Below are positions 43,579-52,345 of a stretch of DNA of 64,000 bases, one piece after another. The notes below the pieces were generated by a model. It was not told the origin of the DNA, did no database searches, and was given only the letters and a program-made list of their open reading frames with translations. Numbering within the stretch: the first letter of the stretch is position 1; each line of letters opens with the position of its first letter. Made by a program: the position numbers and the translations under genes. This stretch comes from Bog-159 sp035602155 (GTDB lineage: Bacteria > Acidobacteriota > Terriglobia > Bryobacterales > Bryobacteraceae), in the NCBI GenBank assembly GCA_035602155.1, contig DATNMW010000046.1, forward strand, positions 26,322 to 90,321, read 5' to 3'.

Positions 43579-46260
43579 TCACGCGCGCGCCGGATCCGCC
43601 TTCTCAACATTCACGCCAAGTTCGCCGAACGCCGCGGTGGCTCTCTCCATGGGAAACTGGCCGTCGCGCGCCAGACGCGATAACGCGGCGGCGGCGATGG
43701 ACTCCGCGTTGATTTCGAAATGACGGCGCAGATACTCGCGGTTGTCGCTGCGGCCGAAGCCATCGGTGCCCAGCGTCTCCATGCGGCCCGGCAGCCACGG
43801 AGCGATCTGATCGGCCACCACTTTCATGTAGTCGGTCGCAGCGACGATCGGACCTTGTGCGCCGGCCAGCACCTGCTGGATGTAAGGCTGTTGCGCGGGC
43901 TGGCCGGGATGCAGGCGGTTCCAGCGCTCGGCACGCAGGGCGTCGCGCCGCAGTTCGTTGTAGCTGGTCACGCTCCACACATCGGCCGGCACGCCATACT
44001 TCTCCTCCAGGATACTTTGCGCGCGCAACGCTTCATTCAGAATCGGACCGCTGCCAAAAAGCTGCACTATCGCATGACGCGCCGGACCTTGCGGGGCGGC
44101 TTTATACCGGTAGATGCCTTTCAGGATGCCTTCGGCCACGCCTTCCGGCATCGGTGGCATGGGGTAGTTCTCGTTGTATAGCGTCAGGTAATAGAACAGA
44201 TCTTCCTGTTCCTGGTACATGCGGCGAATGCCATCCTGTACAATCACGGCGATCTCATATGCATAAGCGGGATCGTAGGTGGCGCAAGTGGGCACAGTGC
44301 TGGCGAGCACGATGCTGTGGCCATCCTGATGCTGCAATCCTTCGCCGGAGAGCGTAGTGCGTCCGGCGGTCCCGCCCATCAGGAAGCCCTTGCCGCGCGC
44401 GTCGGCGAAAGCCCAGATCAGATCGCCCACGCGTTGGAATCCGAACATGGAGTAATACACGAAGAACGGAATCATCTCCGTCGAGTAGTTCGTGTAAGCC
44501 GCCCCGGCCGCGGTAAACGACGCCATGGAGCCGGCCTCGGTGATGCCTTCTTCCAAAATTTGGCCGTCCTTGGATTCCTTGTAGTAAAGGAACATTTCCG
44601 CATCGTGCGGCTTGTACAGTTGCCCCTTACTGGCATAAATGCCGAACTGCCGGAACAGCGACTCCATGCCGAACGTGCGGGCTTCATCCGGAATGATGGG
44701 GACCACGCGCTTGCCCAGCGCCGGCTCTTTCAGCAGCAGCGTCAGGACGCGCACGAAGGCCATGGTGGTGGATACTTCGCGGCCTTGCGAACCGGCCAGC
44801 GACTCGGCCAGATACTCCAGCGGCGGCGCTTCCACTTTAGTGGCGGGCGTCGTGCGCGTGGGCATGTAGCCGCCCATGATGCGGCGGCGCTCATGCAGGT
44901 ATGCCATCTCGGGACTATCGTCGGGCGGACGGTAAAACGACGCGTTGCGCGCCGCTTCATCCGGGATGGGAATCTCGAAGCGAGAACGGAAATGCGCGAT
45001 CTCCTGCTCGTTCAATTTTTTCTGCTGATGGGTGATGTTGCGGCCCTCGCCCGCTTCGCCCAAGCCGTAGCCCTTGATGGTATGCGCCAGGATCAGGGTG
45101 GGAGTGCCCACGTTCTCCACGGCCGCCTTGTAGGCGTTGTATACCTTCTTGGGATCGTGGCCGCCGCGCTTCAAGCGCATGAGCTGTTCATCGCTGAGGT
45201 GCGCCACCAGGTCCAGCAACTCGGGATATTTGCCGAAGAAATTCTTGCGGAAATACGCGCCATCCTTGGTAACGTAGGTCTGCCACTCGCCATCCACCAC
45301 TTCGACCATGCGCTTCTGCAGCAGCCCGTTGGTGTCGCGCGCCAGCAGCGGATCCCAATCCTCGCCCCACAGCACCTTAATCACGTTCCAGCCGGCGCCA
45401 CGGAAGGCGGCTTCCAGTTCCTGGATGACTTTGCCGTTGCCGCGCACGGGACCGTCGAGGCGCTGTAGATTGCAGTTGATGACGAAGATCAGGTTGTCGA
45501 GTCTCTCGCGCGAGCCCAGCGTGAGCGACCCCATGGATTCGGGCTCGTCCATTTCGCCATCGCCGAGGAAGGCCCAGATCTTGCGCGGGGTGACCGGGAT
45601 CAGGCCGCGGTTTTCGAGATAGCGCATGAAGCGCGCCTGGTAGATGGAATTGATGGGGCCCAGGCCCATGGAGACGGTGGGGAAATTCCAGAAATCGGGC
45701 ATCAGCCAGGGATGCGGATAAGAGGACAGGCCGGGGGTATCGCGCAGCTCATGCCGGAAGTTGCGCAGGTGCTCCTCGGTGAGGCGCCCTTCCAGGAACG
45801 CGCGCGCGTAAATGCCGGGCGAGGCGTGGCCCTGGAAGTAGATGAGGTCACCGGGCTGGTCGCCATAATGCGCGTGAAAGAAATGATTGAATCCCACCTC
45901 AAGCAGCGTGGCCAGCGATGCGTAAGTCGATATATGGCCGCCGATGCCGGGGTCGTACTTGTTCTGGCGCACCACCATGGCCATGGCGTTCCATCGGGTG
46001 AGGCTCTTGATGCGGCGCTCCATGGCGCGGTCGCCGGGATACGGCGCCTCTTCGTTGACCCGGATGGTGTTCACGTAGGGCGTATTGAGCTGAATGGGGA
46101 GGTCGGCGCCCGCGCCGCGCGCCTGCTCGTTGAGGCGCTCCAGCAGGAATGCCGCGCGATCCGGCCCCTCTTCGTCCAATATTTGTTCCAGCGCTTCGAT
46201 CCATTCGGATGTTTCGCGCGGGTTCAGGTCGACAACACGTTCGGTGAGTTTCTGGTGCAT
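43579..46260 (-). CDS. aceE: Pyruvate dehydrogenase E1 component, homodimeric type
   Basis: 893 residues, normal length for AceE (about 885-890 in enterobacteria). It decarboxylates pyruvate with thiamine diphosphate and passes the acetyl group to the E2 lipoyl domain. The ThDP motif runs from FLGDGEMDEPES to NCNLQRLDGP (GDG...N type). The start at 46260 gives MHQKLTERVVDL; the longer frame adds only leader. No aceF or lpd follows; instead four Uma2 genes are placed directly after it. A TATAAT box lies 12 nt upstream of the ATG. Confidence 0.95.
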   Translation of the reverse strand: MHQKLTERVVDLNPRETSEWIEALEQILDEEGPDRAAFLLERLNEQARGAGADLPIQLNTPYVNTIRVNEEAPYPGDRAMERRIKSLTRWNAMAMVVRQNKYDPGIGGHISTYASLATLLEVGFNHFFHAHYGDQPGDLIYFQGHASPGIYARAFLEGRLTEEHLRNFRHELRDTPGLSSYPHPWLMPDFWNFPTVSMGLGPINSIYQARFMRYLENRGLIPVTPRKIWAFLGDGEMDEPESMGSLTLGSRERLDNLIFVINCNLQRLDGPVRGNGKVIQELEAAFRGAGWNVIKVLWGEDWDPLLARDTNGLLQKRMVEVVDGEWQTYVTKDGAYFRKNFFGKYPELLDLVAHLSDEQLMRLKRGGHDPKKVYNAYKAAVENVGTPTLILAHTIKGYGLGEAGEGRNITHQQKKLNEQEIAHFRSRFEIPIPDEAARNASFYRPPDDSPEMAYLHERRRIMGGYMPTRTTPATKVEAPPLEYLAESLAGSQGREVSTTMAFVRVLTLLLKEPALGKRVVPIIPDEARTFGMESLFRQFGIYASKGQLYKPHDAEMFLYYKESKDGQILEEGITEAGSMASFTAAGAAYTNYSTEMIPFFVYYSMFGFQRVGDLIWAFADARGKGFLMGGTAGRTTLSGEGLQHQDGHSIVLASTVPTCATYDPAYAYEIAVIVQDGIRRMYQEQEDLFYYLTLYNENYPMPPMPEGVAEGILKGIYRYKAAPQGPARHAIVQLFGSGPILNEALRAQSILEEKYGVPADVWSVTSYNELRRDALRAERWNRLHPGQPAQQPYIQQVLAGAQGPIVAATDYMKVVADQIAPWLPGRMETLGTDGFGRSDNREYLRRHFEINAESIAAAALSRLARDGQFPMERATAAFGELGVNVEKADPARA

Positions 46261-46272
46261 GGGGTTACTCTT

Positions 46273-46278
46273 ATTATA
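46273..46278 (-). promoter_or_regulatory. -10 box of aceE
   Basis: TATAAT on the minus strand, 12 nt before the ATG; predicted leader of about 6 nt, and no clear Shine-Dalgarno. Confidence 0.5.
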
Positions 46279-46394
46279 ATGAACGCGCGCGCGCCGGGAA
46301 TGACGGGCAGACGTGCCTGTTTGGCGGCGCAACGGATGGTGATTCCGGAAGAATTGCTCGGGCTTGCGGCATTGAAGAGAAGGCGCACACTGAG

Positions 46395-46623
46395 ATGATC
46401 CCGCCGGTTTTCATTGTCGGCTGTCCCCGCGTTCTACGACGATATAGCTCCCAAGCTCTCGTCGGATGACGGTTTCGATCTGATGCGCCAGATCGCCGGC
46501 TGGAAGCGCCTTCCGGTGCTTGGATTGGAGGCGGACCGGTTCGCGCGGCATTGCGGGCGCACCTCTACGGCCCGCCCGCTTTTGGGCGGCATCCTGGGAA
46601 TCGGCGCAAACCGGGCCGATTGA
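46395..46623 (+). pseudogene. Sulfotransferase gene with internal deletion
   Basis: The frame opens MIPPVFIVGCPR, the start of the PAPS-binding 5' loop of sulfotransferases (IVGCPRSGTT). From about 46430 the phase jumps and continues as AFYDDIAPKLSSDD and then RLPVLGLEADRFARHC, matching the region normally 30 or more residues further on. So the PAPS loop and what follows were deleted. The reading stops at 46623 in a palindromic repeat, also losing the C-terminal part. Confidence 0.55.
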
Positions 46624-46650
46624 CAATCGGCCCGCAGGTTGCCAACCTGC
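46613..46650. repeat. Double palindrome, intergenic repeat of the GQVGNLRADCQSA type
   Basis: Two perfect palindromes touch: GGGCCGATTG A CAATCGGCCC (46613-46633) and GCAGGTTG C CAACCTGC (46634-46650), each with a one-base centre. Read on the minus strand it gives the peptide GQVGNLRADCQSA, which I recall appearing as a translated intergenic repeat in Acidobacteria and related phyla. One copy is seen in this window. Confidence 0.7.
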
Positions 46651-46782
46651 CCCACAACGCAAATTGACCCACTACCCAAATCCCCATGACCGCGATTCGG
46701 TTCTCCGGTCGGATCGCCGGCCACTATCGGGATTGGTTTCCGATTTGCCACAAGCCTAAGACACACCTCGGCTATGCCCGCG

Positions 46783-46812
46783 GGCCAACGGCGCCGCCGA
46801 CTGCCGTTGGCC
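46783..46812. repeat. Inverted repeat, 10-bp arms
   Basis: GGCCAACGGC (46783-46792) and GCCGTTGGCC (46803-46812) around a 10-nt loop, in the 3' flank of mltG, on whose strand it could act as a weak terminator; there is no long T run. Confidence 0.5.
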
Positions 46813-46874
46813 GGCGCCCAGTCGATCACTTTAAAATAGCCTACTATGCAGATCCGACCATCGGAGATCATCGT

Positions 46875-47870
46875 TCACGGGCGTTGGGCGGTGTTGCGGC
46901 GATATTTGACGACGTTGGCCGCGTGGGCGGCCAGGTTGGCGGAGAAGTTGTGGCCGCCCGACCCATCCGCACGCGCCACGAAATACAAATAGTCCGTGTC
47001 GGCAGGGTGCAGGACCGCGGCTATGGAAGCGGCTCCTGGGTTGGCGATCGGTCCGGGCGGCAGCCCCGCATGTTGATAGGTGTTGTAAGGGTCGCCGCTG
47101 GCCAAGTCGGATTTATGAATGGCGCCGCGATAGTTGCCGGCCAGCAAGGCCGCATAGATGGTGGTTGGGTCGCAATCGAGCTTCATCCCGATGGACAGGC
47201 GGCGGGTGAAAACCGAAGCGATGATGGGCCGCTCGTTGGGAAGCTTGCCCTCCTTTTCCACCAGCGAGGCCAGCGTGACGATCCGGTGTACCGAAGCATC
47301 GGTGCGCAGGCCGAGCCAAACTTCGCGGAACTTGCCGGTCATCGCCAGGCACAATTGTTCGGGCGTGGTGCTGCGGTTCAGGCGGTAGGAATTCGGAAAG
47401 AGATACCCCTCCAAGGTGGGCGCCTGCGGATCGAGATCGCGGATGGCCGCTGGGTTTCGGGCCGCCTCCAGAAATCGCTCGGCTGAAAATATGCCGAGCC
47501 GCTCGGCCGCCGCGGCGATATCGAACATGTTCTTACCCTCGGGGACCACCAGGTCGTAATAAAAGATGTCGCCGCGCTCGATGCGGTCGAAGATCTCCAG
47601 CACGGATGCCGGTTGCGTAAAGCGGTATTCGCCGGCCTGGAGGGTGGCGCCTCGGCGGAGGGCGCGCGCGGCCAGGAACGTCCAGGAGTGGCGGATAACG
47701 CCGGAGTTCCCCAGCAGAGTGGCCATCTGACGGGCGCCGGTGCCCTTGGGCAGATCCACGAACGCCTCCCGGTTGAAGCCGGCGTAGGGCGTGTTCAGGT
47801 TGATGCCGATATAGGCCGCGCCGCCCGCTGCGCATAGGAGGACTAGCGCGAGGCGGCGGAAGGGCGTCAC
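46875..47870 (-). CDS. mltG: Endolytic murein transglycosylase
   Basis: 331 residues from a GTG at 47870 that overlaps the ruvX stop (GTGA). Cleaves nascent glycan strands during wall synthesis. One N-terminal membrane helix (LALVLLCAAGGAAYIGINL), a LysM-like domain, then the YceG/MltG catalytic domain with LASLVEKEGKLPNERPIIAS (catalytic Glu) and DCDPTTIYA. RuvX and MltG together are a conserved pair in many bacteria, which supports both calls. Confidence 0.93.
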   Translation of the reverse strand: MTPFRRLALVLLCAAGGAAYIGINLNTPYAGFNREAFVDLPKGTGARQMATLLGNSGVIRHSWTFLAARALRRGATLQAGEYRFTQPASVLEIFDRIERGDIFYYDLVVPEGKNMFDIAAAAERLGIFSAERFLEAARNPAAIRDLDPQAPTLEGYLFPNSYRLNRSTTPEQLCLAMTGKFREVWLGLRTDASVHRIVTLASLVEKEGKLPNERPIIASVFTRRLSIGMKLDCDPTTIYAALLAGNYRGAIHKSDLASGDPYNTYQHAGLPPGPIANPGAASIAAVLHPADTDYLYFVARADGSGGHNFSANLAAHAANVVKYRRNTAQRP

Positions 47871-48298
47871 AGGGAATCCAGGTAGCTCTGCAGCAGGATG
47901 ACGGCGGATAGCCGGTCGACGGCGCGGGCGCGCTTCCCGATGCTGATGCCGCTGGCGCGCAAGACGCGGGATGCTTCCACTGTGGTCAGGCGCTCGTCCC
48001 ACAGGCGCACGGGACGTCCGGAGCGCGTGGTCAGCGCTTCAGCGAACTCCCGCACCCAGGCGGACTGGCGGCCTTCGACGCCGCTCATGTGCAGCGGGTT
48101 TCCGATCAGGATCAGGGAGACGTCACGCTCCTCCACCTGGCGCACGAGTTCCGCCAGATCGGCGCGCTTGGTGCTGCGCTCGAGATTGGGCAGGCCTTGC
48201 GCGGTCAGACCTAGAGGGTCGCTGATCGCCATGCCGATGCGCTTCGTTCCCATATCAAGGGCCATGATACGAGGTCTGAGGGGTCTTTCGGATGGCAT
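47867..48298 (-). CDS. ruvX: Putative pre-16S rRNA nuclease (YqgF/RuvX family)
   Basis: 143 residues from the ATG at 48298. RNase H-like fold: MALDMGTKRIGMAISDPLG (first Asp), LILIGNPLHMSG, WDERLTTVEA (Asp, Glu) and the last Asp in AVDRLSAVILLQ. The family trims the 5' end of 16S rRNA in E. coli. It overlaps mltG by 4 nt and is divergent from the AI-2E-type transporter gene, sharing an overlapping pair of -10 boxes. Confidence 0.92.
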   Translation of the reverse strand: MPSERPLRPRIMALDMGTKRIGMAISDPLGLTAQGLPNLERSTKRADLAELVRQVEERDVSLILIGNPLHMSGVEGRQSAWVREFAEALTTRSGRPVRLWDERLTTVEASRVLRASGISIGKRARAVDRLSAVILLQSYLDSL

Positions 48299-48317
48299 GC
48301 GGCGGAAAACCAATTTC

Positions 48318-48325
48318 ATTATAAA
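48318..48325. promoter_or_regulatory. Overlapping divergent -10 boxes
   Basis: The sequence CATTATAAAC gives TATAAT on the minus strand (48318-48323, for ruvX, 19 nt before its ATG) and TATAAA on the plus strand (48320-48325, 7 nt before the GTG at 48333). Two promoters would thus share a TTATAA core. Confidence 0.5.
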
Positions 48326-48332
48326 CGCGGGC

Positions 48333-49511
48333 GTGGTAGATTCGAGGCAGGGATCTCTTCGCTTCGTGGCCATCTTGTCCAAGCCCTTCCGCGCCGCCGA
48401 GCAAGAAGTGCGTAACATCGCGTTGCCTGTGGTAGCGCTGGGCGTGGCGATCGCCATCTTGTACTTCGGGCGGGTATTGTTCATCACCTCCATGATCGCG
48501 GTGATGCTGGCCTTTATTCTGGAGCCTTTCGTTACTCTGCTGGTGCGCATCCGGTTTCCGCGGTCCCTGGCGAGTTTCGTGGTGTGCGGGGGCGCGCTTT
48601 CGGTGTTGTTTCTGATGGGCTTGGGCGCCTACTCGCAGTTGTCCGGGCTAACCGCGGAACTGCCCAAGTACAGCCAGCGCATCGGTGAACTGGTAGCGAA
48701 CGTGTCACAGAAACTGGAAGGGCTGGAGCAGCGGAGCTACCAATTGGCGATGCCGGCCCATAAACCGCCGACTCCCGTGGAGCCGCCGCCACGAAGGCGG
48801 CGGACGGTGGAAACTGTGGTACCGGCTTTACCGGGCGTGATTCCGGAAGTCCGCATTCACGAAGACTCGTCGCCCATCAAGGACTTCGTGTCGGTGCGGC
48901 TGGGATCGTTCTATCAGATCATGTTGATGGCTTCGTTCGTGCCCTTCCTGGTGTACTTCATGTTGAGCTGGCACGATCACATCCACCGCAGCTTTCTGCA
49001 GTTTTTCCACGGCGAAGACCGGGCGGCGGCGGCGCGCAGCCTGCAGGGCATCGCGGACATGGTGCGCGCTTTCGTAGTGGGGAATTCGGTGCTGGGCCTT
49101 TTGCTGGCGGCGGCGAGTTCGCTGGCGTTTTGGATCGTTCACCTCCCGTACGCGCTGCTGGTCGGGCCCCTGAGCGGCTTCCTGAGTCTGGTGCCGTATG
49201 TGGGCCTCCCGCTGGCGGCCCTGCCGCCGCTGTTCGTGGCGCTAACGGCCTATAACACCATTTCCGGCTATCTGTTGGTCGTGGCGATCGTGAGCGGTTT
49301 CCATATACTGGCGCTCAACCTGTTGTATCCCAAGATTGTTGGGTCGCGGGTGCATTTGAATCCGCTGGCCGTTACTTTTTCGCTGATGATCTGGGGATTT
49401 CTATGGGACGCGCCCGGGCTGCTGTTGGCGATTCCGATGACGGCGGCCTTCAAGGCGGTATGCGACAACGTGAAGGGGCTGCGGCCGATCGGCAAGTTTT
49501 TGGGGGATTGA
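48333..49511 (+). CDS. AI-2E family transporter
   Basis: About eight membrane helices of the PF01594 type; family members include the autoinducer-2 exporter TqsA and Na+/H+-linked proteins, so the substrate is open. Motifs include MIAVMLAFILEPFV near the start and a C-terminal LNLLYPKIVGSRVHLNPLAV pattern. A Pro/Arg-rich insert lies in the loop around residues 140-160. 392 residues if the GTG at 48333 is used, chosen because it sits 7 nt after a -10 box; the ATG at 48297 lies upstream of that box. A GTG further in (near 48366) is also possible. Confidence 0.82.
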   Translation: MVDSRQGSLRFVAILSKPFRAAEQEVRNIALPVVALGVAIAILYFGRVLFITSMIAVMLAFILEPFVTLLVRIRFPRSLASFVVCGGALSVLFLMGLGAYSQLSGLTAELPKYSQRIGELVANVSQKLEGLEQRSYQLAMPAHKPPTPVEPPPRRRRTVETVVPALPGVIPEVRIHEDSSPIKDFVSVRLGSFYQIMLMASFVPFLVYFMLSWHDHIHRSFLQFFHGEDRAAAARSLQGIADMVRAFVVGNSVLGLLLAAASSLAFWIVHLPYALLVGPLSGFLSLVPYVGLPLAALPPLFVALTAYNTISGYLLVVAIVSGFHILALNLLYPKIVGSRVHLNPLAVTFSLMIWGFLWDAPGLLLAIPMTAAFKAVCDNVKGLRPIGKFLGD

Positions 49512-49604
49512 TTTTACCCCGTCCGATCCAAATCTTGTCAGGGCTGCGGCGGCGCCTGGGCGGAGGCGTTCGACGCCGCGCGTCCGCCATGCGGGCTTGG
49601 TATC

Positions 49605-50030
49605 ATGAGTTGCAGCATGCCCGATCTGCGCTCGGTGTCCGCTCCCATATCCGAAGCCGTTACCCAGAATATCCGCGTGGAGGTTCTGTCGAGATACTCG
49701 GCGGAGAACTCGCGGCCGCTGCAGGACGAATGGGTATTCCAATACACGGTGCGCATCACGAATCAGGGGACCGAGACGGTGCGGCTTCTCAGCCGCCACT
49801 GGATCATTACGGATGCCCTGGAGCACATCGAAGAAGTCAAGGGTCCGGGCGTGATCGGCGAACAGCCGGTGCTGGCGCCGGGCGAGTCATTCAAATATTC
49901 TTCGTGGTGCCCGCTTAAGACTCCCGTGGGGATGATGTATGGCACGTACCAGATGGTCCGCACCGATGGAAGCCGGTTCGACATTGAGATCGCGCCTTTC
50001 GCCTTGAAAGCCCGCTACACGGTGAATTGA
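49605..50030 (+). CDS. apaG: ApaG protein
   Basis: 141 residues; the fibronectin-like single domain of ApaG: YTVRITNQGTETVRLLSRHW, KGPGVIGEQPVLAPGESFKY and GTYQMVRTDGSRFDIEIAPF are the conserved positions. Linked in enterobacteria to Co2+/Mg2+ sensitivity and to dinucleoside polyphosphate genes, but function is not settled. Stands alone here. A second ATG four codons in is possible. Confidence 0.93.
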   Translation: MSCSMPDLRSVSAPISEAVTQNIRVEVLSRYSAENSRPLQDEWVFQYTVRITNQGTETVRLLSRHWIITDALEHIEEVKGPGVIGEQPVLAPGESFKYSSWCPLKTPVGMMYGTYQMVRTDGSRFDIEIAPFALKARYTVN

Positions 50031-50141
50031 CCGGATCCCGCCTGCGGTGCCCAGCGCGACTCCGTCGCGGAACTGGTGGAGTTCGGGCTGCTCGACGGAT
50101 TCGAGCGGCAAGCCGATTGAGGATTGCGGCCGGAGCCCTGC

Positions 50142-51185
50142 CTATTCGATGGTGGTGACTTTGGTGAGCAGCCGGAACTTGCCGGGCTCGCGACCGGCCA
50201 AGGCTGCCAGCGCCAACGATGCGAGTTGCACTGGGAGGATCTCGACAATTGGCCGGATGGCGGATGGCGTGGGTGGAATACGACAGCAGTCCGTGTCGGA
50301 ATGCGGTCCCACCAGAGCAGCCATCGCGCCGGTGCTTCGCACGTCGGCCACCAGTTTTTCATTCAGTGCCGCCGTCTTTGGATCGCCCGCAAATACCAAC
50401 GCGAAAACGCCGTGGCTGCTCATCTCGAAAGGCCCGTGCCGGAAGGCGGAGCAGGTCATCCCTTCGGCGTGGAAATGTGCCGATTCCTTTGGAATCAGGC
50501 CGCCCGCTCCGACCGCCGCCATGGAGGCGCCTCGGCCGGTTACGAACAACGCACGGACGCCGTGCAGCAGGTTCACCAAGCTGCCCACTTTGGTTTCCCA
50601 TCCGGAAAGATATTGCCTAGCAGCGGGCGCCGCCTCCCGCAGCGTGTTCTCGACCTGCCGCCGATCCGTGCCGCGGAGCGCGGCACTCAACCATTCGAGC
50701 GCCACCAGCGCGGAGACGAACGTCTTGCACGAGACTGACGATTCGGCGCCGGCTTGCGTCAGGATCGTAACATCCGAGCGGGTGGCCAGCGGAGATTCGG
50801 GCGTGTTAGTTACGCCGATGGTGTAGACGCGGCCAGGGCCGTATGCAGTGACGGCGTCCAGCAGGCGGACGATCTCGACACTGCGGCCCGACTGCGAGAC
50901 GGCGACCAGCAGAGTCCGGGGCGCCAGTGCCGCGCCGTAGTAGTAAATCAGCTCGGAGGTTTCGTAGGCTACCGCGTGGAATCCGTGCTCCACAAGTTGG
51001 ATGAGGAGCGGGTGCAGGGCATGATAGGACGCGCCCATCCCGGTGAGTACGATGCGGTCGAAGGCGGGGAGGTTCGGGAGTTGCGGTGCGGCGCTGAGTC
51101 CCGCGACAGTATCCTCCAGCGCAAGCGGTTGCGCGAGGATGTCGCGCAGGTACGGACTGTCCACCATTGAGGGATCAAATTGCAT
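50142..51185 (-). CDS. SIS-domain sugar isomerase/aminotransferase-like protein
   Basis: 347 residues with two SIS domains, like the isomerase half of glucosamine-6-phosphate synthase but without a glutaminase domain. SIS 1: GMGASYHALHPLLIQ and SQSGRSVEIVRLLDA; SIS 2: TGRGASMAAVGAGGLIPKES and EMSSHGVFALVFAGD. Such stand-alone proteins act on amino- or N-acetyl-sugar phosphates, for example deaminase/isomerases of the AgaS type. A ROK kinase gene lies 159 nt upstream in the same direction, which fits amino-sugar use. Confidence 0.85.
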   Translation of the reverse strand: MQFDPSMVDSPYLRDILAQPLALEDTVAGLSAAPQLPNLPAFDRIVLTGMGASYHALHPLLIQLVEHGFHAVAYETSELIYYYGAALAPRTLLVAVSQSGRSVEIVRLLDAVTAYGPGRVYTIGVTNTPESPLATRSDVTILTQAGAESSVSCKTFVSALVALEWLSAALRGTDRRQVENTLREAAPAARQYLSGWETKVGSLVNLLHGVRALFVTGRGASMAAVGAGGLIPKESAHFHAEGMTCSAFRHGPFEMSSHGVFALVFAGDPKTAALNEKLVADVRSTGAMAALVGPHSDTDCCRIPPTPSAIRPIVEILPVQLASLALAALAGREPGKFRLLTKVTTIE

Positions 51186-51344
51186 GCATATTGCCTCGAC
51201 CTAAAGACCAACGATGGGTCGGCGATTCCAGGGAGGTCCACCTCGCGTAGGGCAGCAAGACAGTTGCTCGACGCACGGTTCATGATGTTGGCTGGCCTCC
51301 TCCACGGCCCCGATCGGATCGCCATTTGCCTTTCCGGCATTTTA

Positions 51345-52304
51345 TCAGACCTGTCCGACATCCGCAGAATCTCTGGGCCCGAAACGGTGATGCCAGGCTT
51401 GCGCAGCGCCTGCCAGGGCGGTGTCCGCTCCCAGCGAGGCCAGGCACAGTTCCGCCTTCTCGAACGGAACCATGGTGCAGCATTGCCGTATGACTTGCCG
51501 GGCGCGATCCAGAAAGAGGTGGCTGCTACACATCACGCCACCGCCGAGCGCGATCATGTCGGGACAGAACGTCGAGACCAGGTTGGCCAGACCCAAGCCA
51601 AGATAGTAGCCCTGGCGGTCCATCACCGCGAGCGCCGCGAGATCGCCGCCCTCCGCCAACCCGCATAAGCGCTGCATGGCAGGCGCGGTCTCCCCCGCAT
51701 GGTCCAGGCTGAGCGTCGCTTTCGCCCAGGCCAAGATGGCGGGGCCGCTAGCGAGGATCTCCCAGCATCCACGCGCGCCGCAGTAGCAGGGCGGCCCGGA
51801 GGCATCGATCACCTGGTGACCAATCTCCGGGTGGGCTCCATCCGCCCCGCGGTAGAGCGCTCCATCCAGGATGATGGCGACACCGATGCCCGTGCCCACG
51901 GTGACATACAGGAAGCGCCGCTTACCGCGCCCGGCGCCCCAGGCAGCTTCCGCCAAGCCCGCTGCATCGGCATCGTTCTCCATGGCCACCGGAACGTGGA
52001 AGGCTTCCGAAAGCTCCGCCACGATTGCGCCGTTCCGCCATCCGGGCAGCAAATCGACAGTGCCAAGCACTCCGGTGAAGGGATCGACCGGGCCAGTGCA
52101 ACCGATACCGATGCCGCGCAGTTCCGCGCCCGTGCGGGCGGCGGTTTTGCGGAGCATGGCGATGGTGCGTTGCAGGCCGTCCGGGAAGCCGCGCTCCGGC
52201 GCGGTAGGGCATTCGGCGCGGTCGAGGATGCGGCCGTTGCCGTCCACCAGTCCCACAGCGATTTTGGTGCCTCCGATATCGATTGCTCCGATCGCGTTTT
52301 GCAT
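51345..52304 (-). CDS. ROK-family sugar kinase
   Basis: 319 residues. ATP-binding AIDIGGTKIAVGLVDG, the active-site Asp in MENDADAAGLAEAAWG, and the ROK zinc motif CYCGARGCWE with His in HPEIGHQVI. No DNA-binding N-terminus, so a kinase rather than a regulator, probably for glucose, N-acetylglucosamine or a relative. It lies 41 nt after the aldehyde dehydrogenase and 159 nt before the SIS gene, all on the minus strand. Confidence 0.9.
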   Translation of the reverse strand: MQNAIGAIDIGGTKIAVGLVDGNGRILDRAECPTAPERGFPDGLQRTIAMLRKTAARTGAELRGIGIGCTGPVDPFTGVLGTVDLLPGWRNGAIVAELSEAFHVPVAMENDADAAGLAEAAWGAGRGKRRFLYVTVGTGIGVAIILDGALYRGADGAHPEIGHQVIDASGPPCYCGARGCWEILASGPAILAWAKATLSLDHAGETAPAMQRLCGLAEGGDLAALAVMDRQGYYLGLGLANLVSTFCPDMIALGGGVMCSSHLFLDRARQVIRQCCTMVPFEKAELCLASLGADTALAGAAQAWHHRFGPRDSADVGQV

Positions 52305-52345
52305 TTTGCACGGTCGAAACCACCCTGGAGGGCGGTTTTCGTCAC

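Noticed and set aside
44317..45468. 383-codon plus-strand frame
   Set aside because: Antisense to aceE.
46434..46871. 145-codon minus-strand frame containing GQVGNLRADCQSA
   Set aside because: The peptide is a translated intergenic palindrome, not a protein.
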